Shown: one piece after another, positions 13,493-14,214 of the stretch | How positions within the stretch are numbered: position 1 is the stretch's first letter | Layout: each line of letters begins with the position of its first letter | Translations under genes and position numbers: made by a program | The notes under the pieces: generated by a model | Told to the model about the DNA's origin: nothing | Databases searched by the model: none | Seen by the model: the letters and a program-made list of their open reading frames with translations, nothing else | NCBI GenBank assembly: GCA_035464115.1 | Contig: DATHSN010000385.1 | Location: 1 to 14,214, forward strand | Reading direction: 5' to 3' | Source of the DNA: DATHSN01 sp035464115 | Lineage (GTDB): Bacteria; Actinomycetota; Acidimicrobiia; Acidimicrobiales; SKKL01 | DNA length: 14,214 nt

Positions 13493-13897
13493 TCAGCTCG
13501 TGATCGACCGCACGTCGGCGTCGAGGCGCACGGCGTCGGGGTTGGCGATGCGCGCGCGCCACCAGTCCCTGAACGCGGCGCGATCACCCTCGATCCGCAG
13601 GGCTCCTGCCCCGATCGCCTGCTCCAGCACGTCGAACGACTCGTCGAGGACCAGCTGGCGCGCGGTGGCGTAGTCGACCTCGAACGCGACGTCGGCGTGG
13701 TCGGCGTGGCCGGTCTCCCACCCGATCACCGGTCCGTGCTCCGAGTGCAGCCGGAGGGACCCGTCACCGAACGGGACGTCGGTGATGGTGGCGTTGACCA
13801 CGAGTCCGGGGGTGTCGAGCCGACCCCCCTCGTGGCGCTCCTTCACGGTGCGCACCGCGTTGCGCCACTCCTCGGTCAGGAACAGATGGGTGCCCAT
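13493..13897 (-). CDS. SCP2-like (sterol-carrier-fold) protein, copy B
   Basis: The protein has 134 residues from ATG 13897, with GGAGGCGAC upstream. It is a clear paralogue of the protein at 8104-8505: both have FL(S/T)E.W..AV...K..H at the N-terminus, VPFG.G....HS.HGPVIGW..GH in the centre, EVDY..AR.LV.D in the helix, a FRDWW..R(V/I)A(D/N)PD block and an R.IT(A/S) end. By eye about half the residues are identical. Family knowledge suggests a hydrophobic-ligand tunnel; the ligand is unknown. It is divergent from the PAS-like gene across a region containing the GGGTGC pair, whereas copy A sits inside a likely operon. The two copies may therefore be used under different conditions. Confidence 0.75.
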   Translation of the reverse strand: MGTHLFLTEEWRNAVRTVKERHEGGRLDTPGLVVNATITDVPFGDGSLRLHSEHGPVIGWETGHADHADVAFEVDYATARQLVLDESFDVLEQAIGAGALRIEGDRAAFRDWWRARIANPDAVRLDADVRSITS

Positions 13898-13966
13898 GTC
13901 GCCTCCGCTCGATCGGACGTGCCCAGCGAGCGTGCCGGGACCCGCCGCCCGCGAGGGTTGCGAGAC

Positions 13967-13983
13967 GGGTGCGGATCGGGTGC
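13967..13983 (+). promoter_or_regulatory. GGGTGC box pair (11-bp period)
   Basis: GGGTGC at 13967-13972 and 13978-13983 is separated by GGATC. It matches the site at 7510-7526 in 16 of 17 positions. A related CGGTGC follows at 13987, out of phase. An octamer GAGGGTTG at 13953-13960 is also found near the first array at 7594-7601. The pair lies between divergent SCP2-like copy B (start 13897) and the PAS-like gene (start 14063). Confidence 0.45.
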
Positions 13984-14062
13984 GACCGGTGCGACCCGCG
14001 CCCGGGCCGCCCCGGGCGCGCGACCATGGATCCGCCTCGTCTCCCGGGGCTCAGGAGGGGCC

Positions 14063-14214
14063 GTGGGGTCGGACGACCAGATTCCCATCGAGATCCACCC
14101 CGACGCGCTGGCCACCGGCGATGTGGCGGTGCTGCTGCTCGACGGCGACGGACGGGTGGTGGGTGGCTGCGAACGGGCCCGGCGGCTGCGCGGCCCCGGC
14201 GGCGAGCTCCCCCT
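14063..14214 (+). CDS. N-terminus of a probable PAS-domain sensor (partial)
   Basis: GTG 14063 follows an AGGAGGGG ribosome binding site. Only about 50 residues fit before the window ends. After a short lead (GSDDQIPIEIHPDALATG) the sequence reads DVAVLLLDGDGRVVGGCERA and then RRLRG. This matches the first strands and helix of a PAS domain (the usual VxxxDxDGRVVxxNxAAxRLxG pattern, with Cys where Asn is common). The output domain is beyond the edge, so it could be a histidine kinase, SpoIIE-like phosphatase, GGDEF protein or transcription factor. It shares a divergent promoter region and a GGGTGC pair with SCP2-like copy B. Confidence 0.6.
   Translation, partial: MGSDDQIPIEIHPDALATGDVAVLLLDGDGRVVGGCERARRLRGPGGELP

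Noticed and set aside
1..14214. tRNA, rRNA, insertion sequence or prophage genes
   Set aside because: No tRNA-like cloverleaf, rRNA segment, transposase, integrase or structural phage gene was recognised on either strand.

Overview
The window is very GC-rich (about 70% or more by eye), with strongly G/C-ending codons, GAGGAGG-type ribosome binding sites, GTG starts and Thr-rich linkers behind lipoprotein signals. This points to a high-GC actinobacterium. The linker style suggests Acidimicrobiia (Iamia/Ilumatobacter-like), but that placement is inference. No rRNA, tRNA, CRISPR array or transposase was seen.

Layout, left to right. (1) 1-543: 3' end of an unrecognised gene, convergent with a SARP/BTAD-type regulator (608-1489, minus) whose C-terminus may be frameshifted. 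The regulator is divergent from a secreted lipoprotein with BNR/propeller-like repeats (1596-2900), and the gap between them holds a phased direct repeat plus a palindrome. (2) 2957-3597: remnant of a DUF222/HNH (13E12-type) gene that has lost most of its DUF222 part. It is followed by two 47-bp palindromes spaced exactly 60 bp apart. (3) 3774-4577, minus: a LarE-type sulfur transferase with three cysteines, preceded by a tiny overlapping ORF. (4) 4769-7473, minus: a two-gene operon of a CPA2-type cation/proton antiporter and a lipoprotein with two peptidoglycan-binding repeats and a fasciclin domain.

(5) 7644-13897: a run of mostly uncharacterised envelope, lipid and stress-type families. 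These are a 4-TM protein, an SCP2-like protein, a membrane alpha/beta-hydrolase (Abhydrolase_9 type), a multi-TM protein with a DUF2252 protein, a DUF1269 glycine-zipper protein, and a second SCP2-like paralogue. The start of a PAS-like sensor gene runs off the right edge.

The most striking unexplained signal is a hexamer GGGTGC repeated with an exact 11-bp period. It occurs in the three divergent intergenic regions at 7474-7643, 12758-12957 and 13898-14062. The first has five copies, two on one strand facing three on the other. Pairs in exact phase are very unlikely by chance, and they lie upstream of six genes of region 5, so they may be operators of one regulon covering the antiporter operon, the SCP2-like genes, DUF2252, DUF1269 and the PAS sensor. 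This is inference, but it is directly testable.
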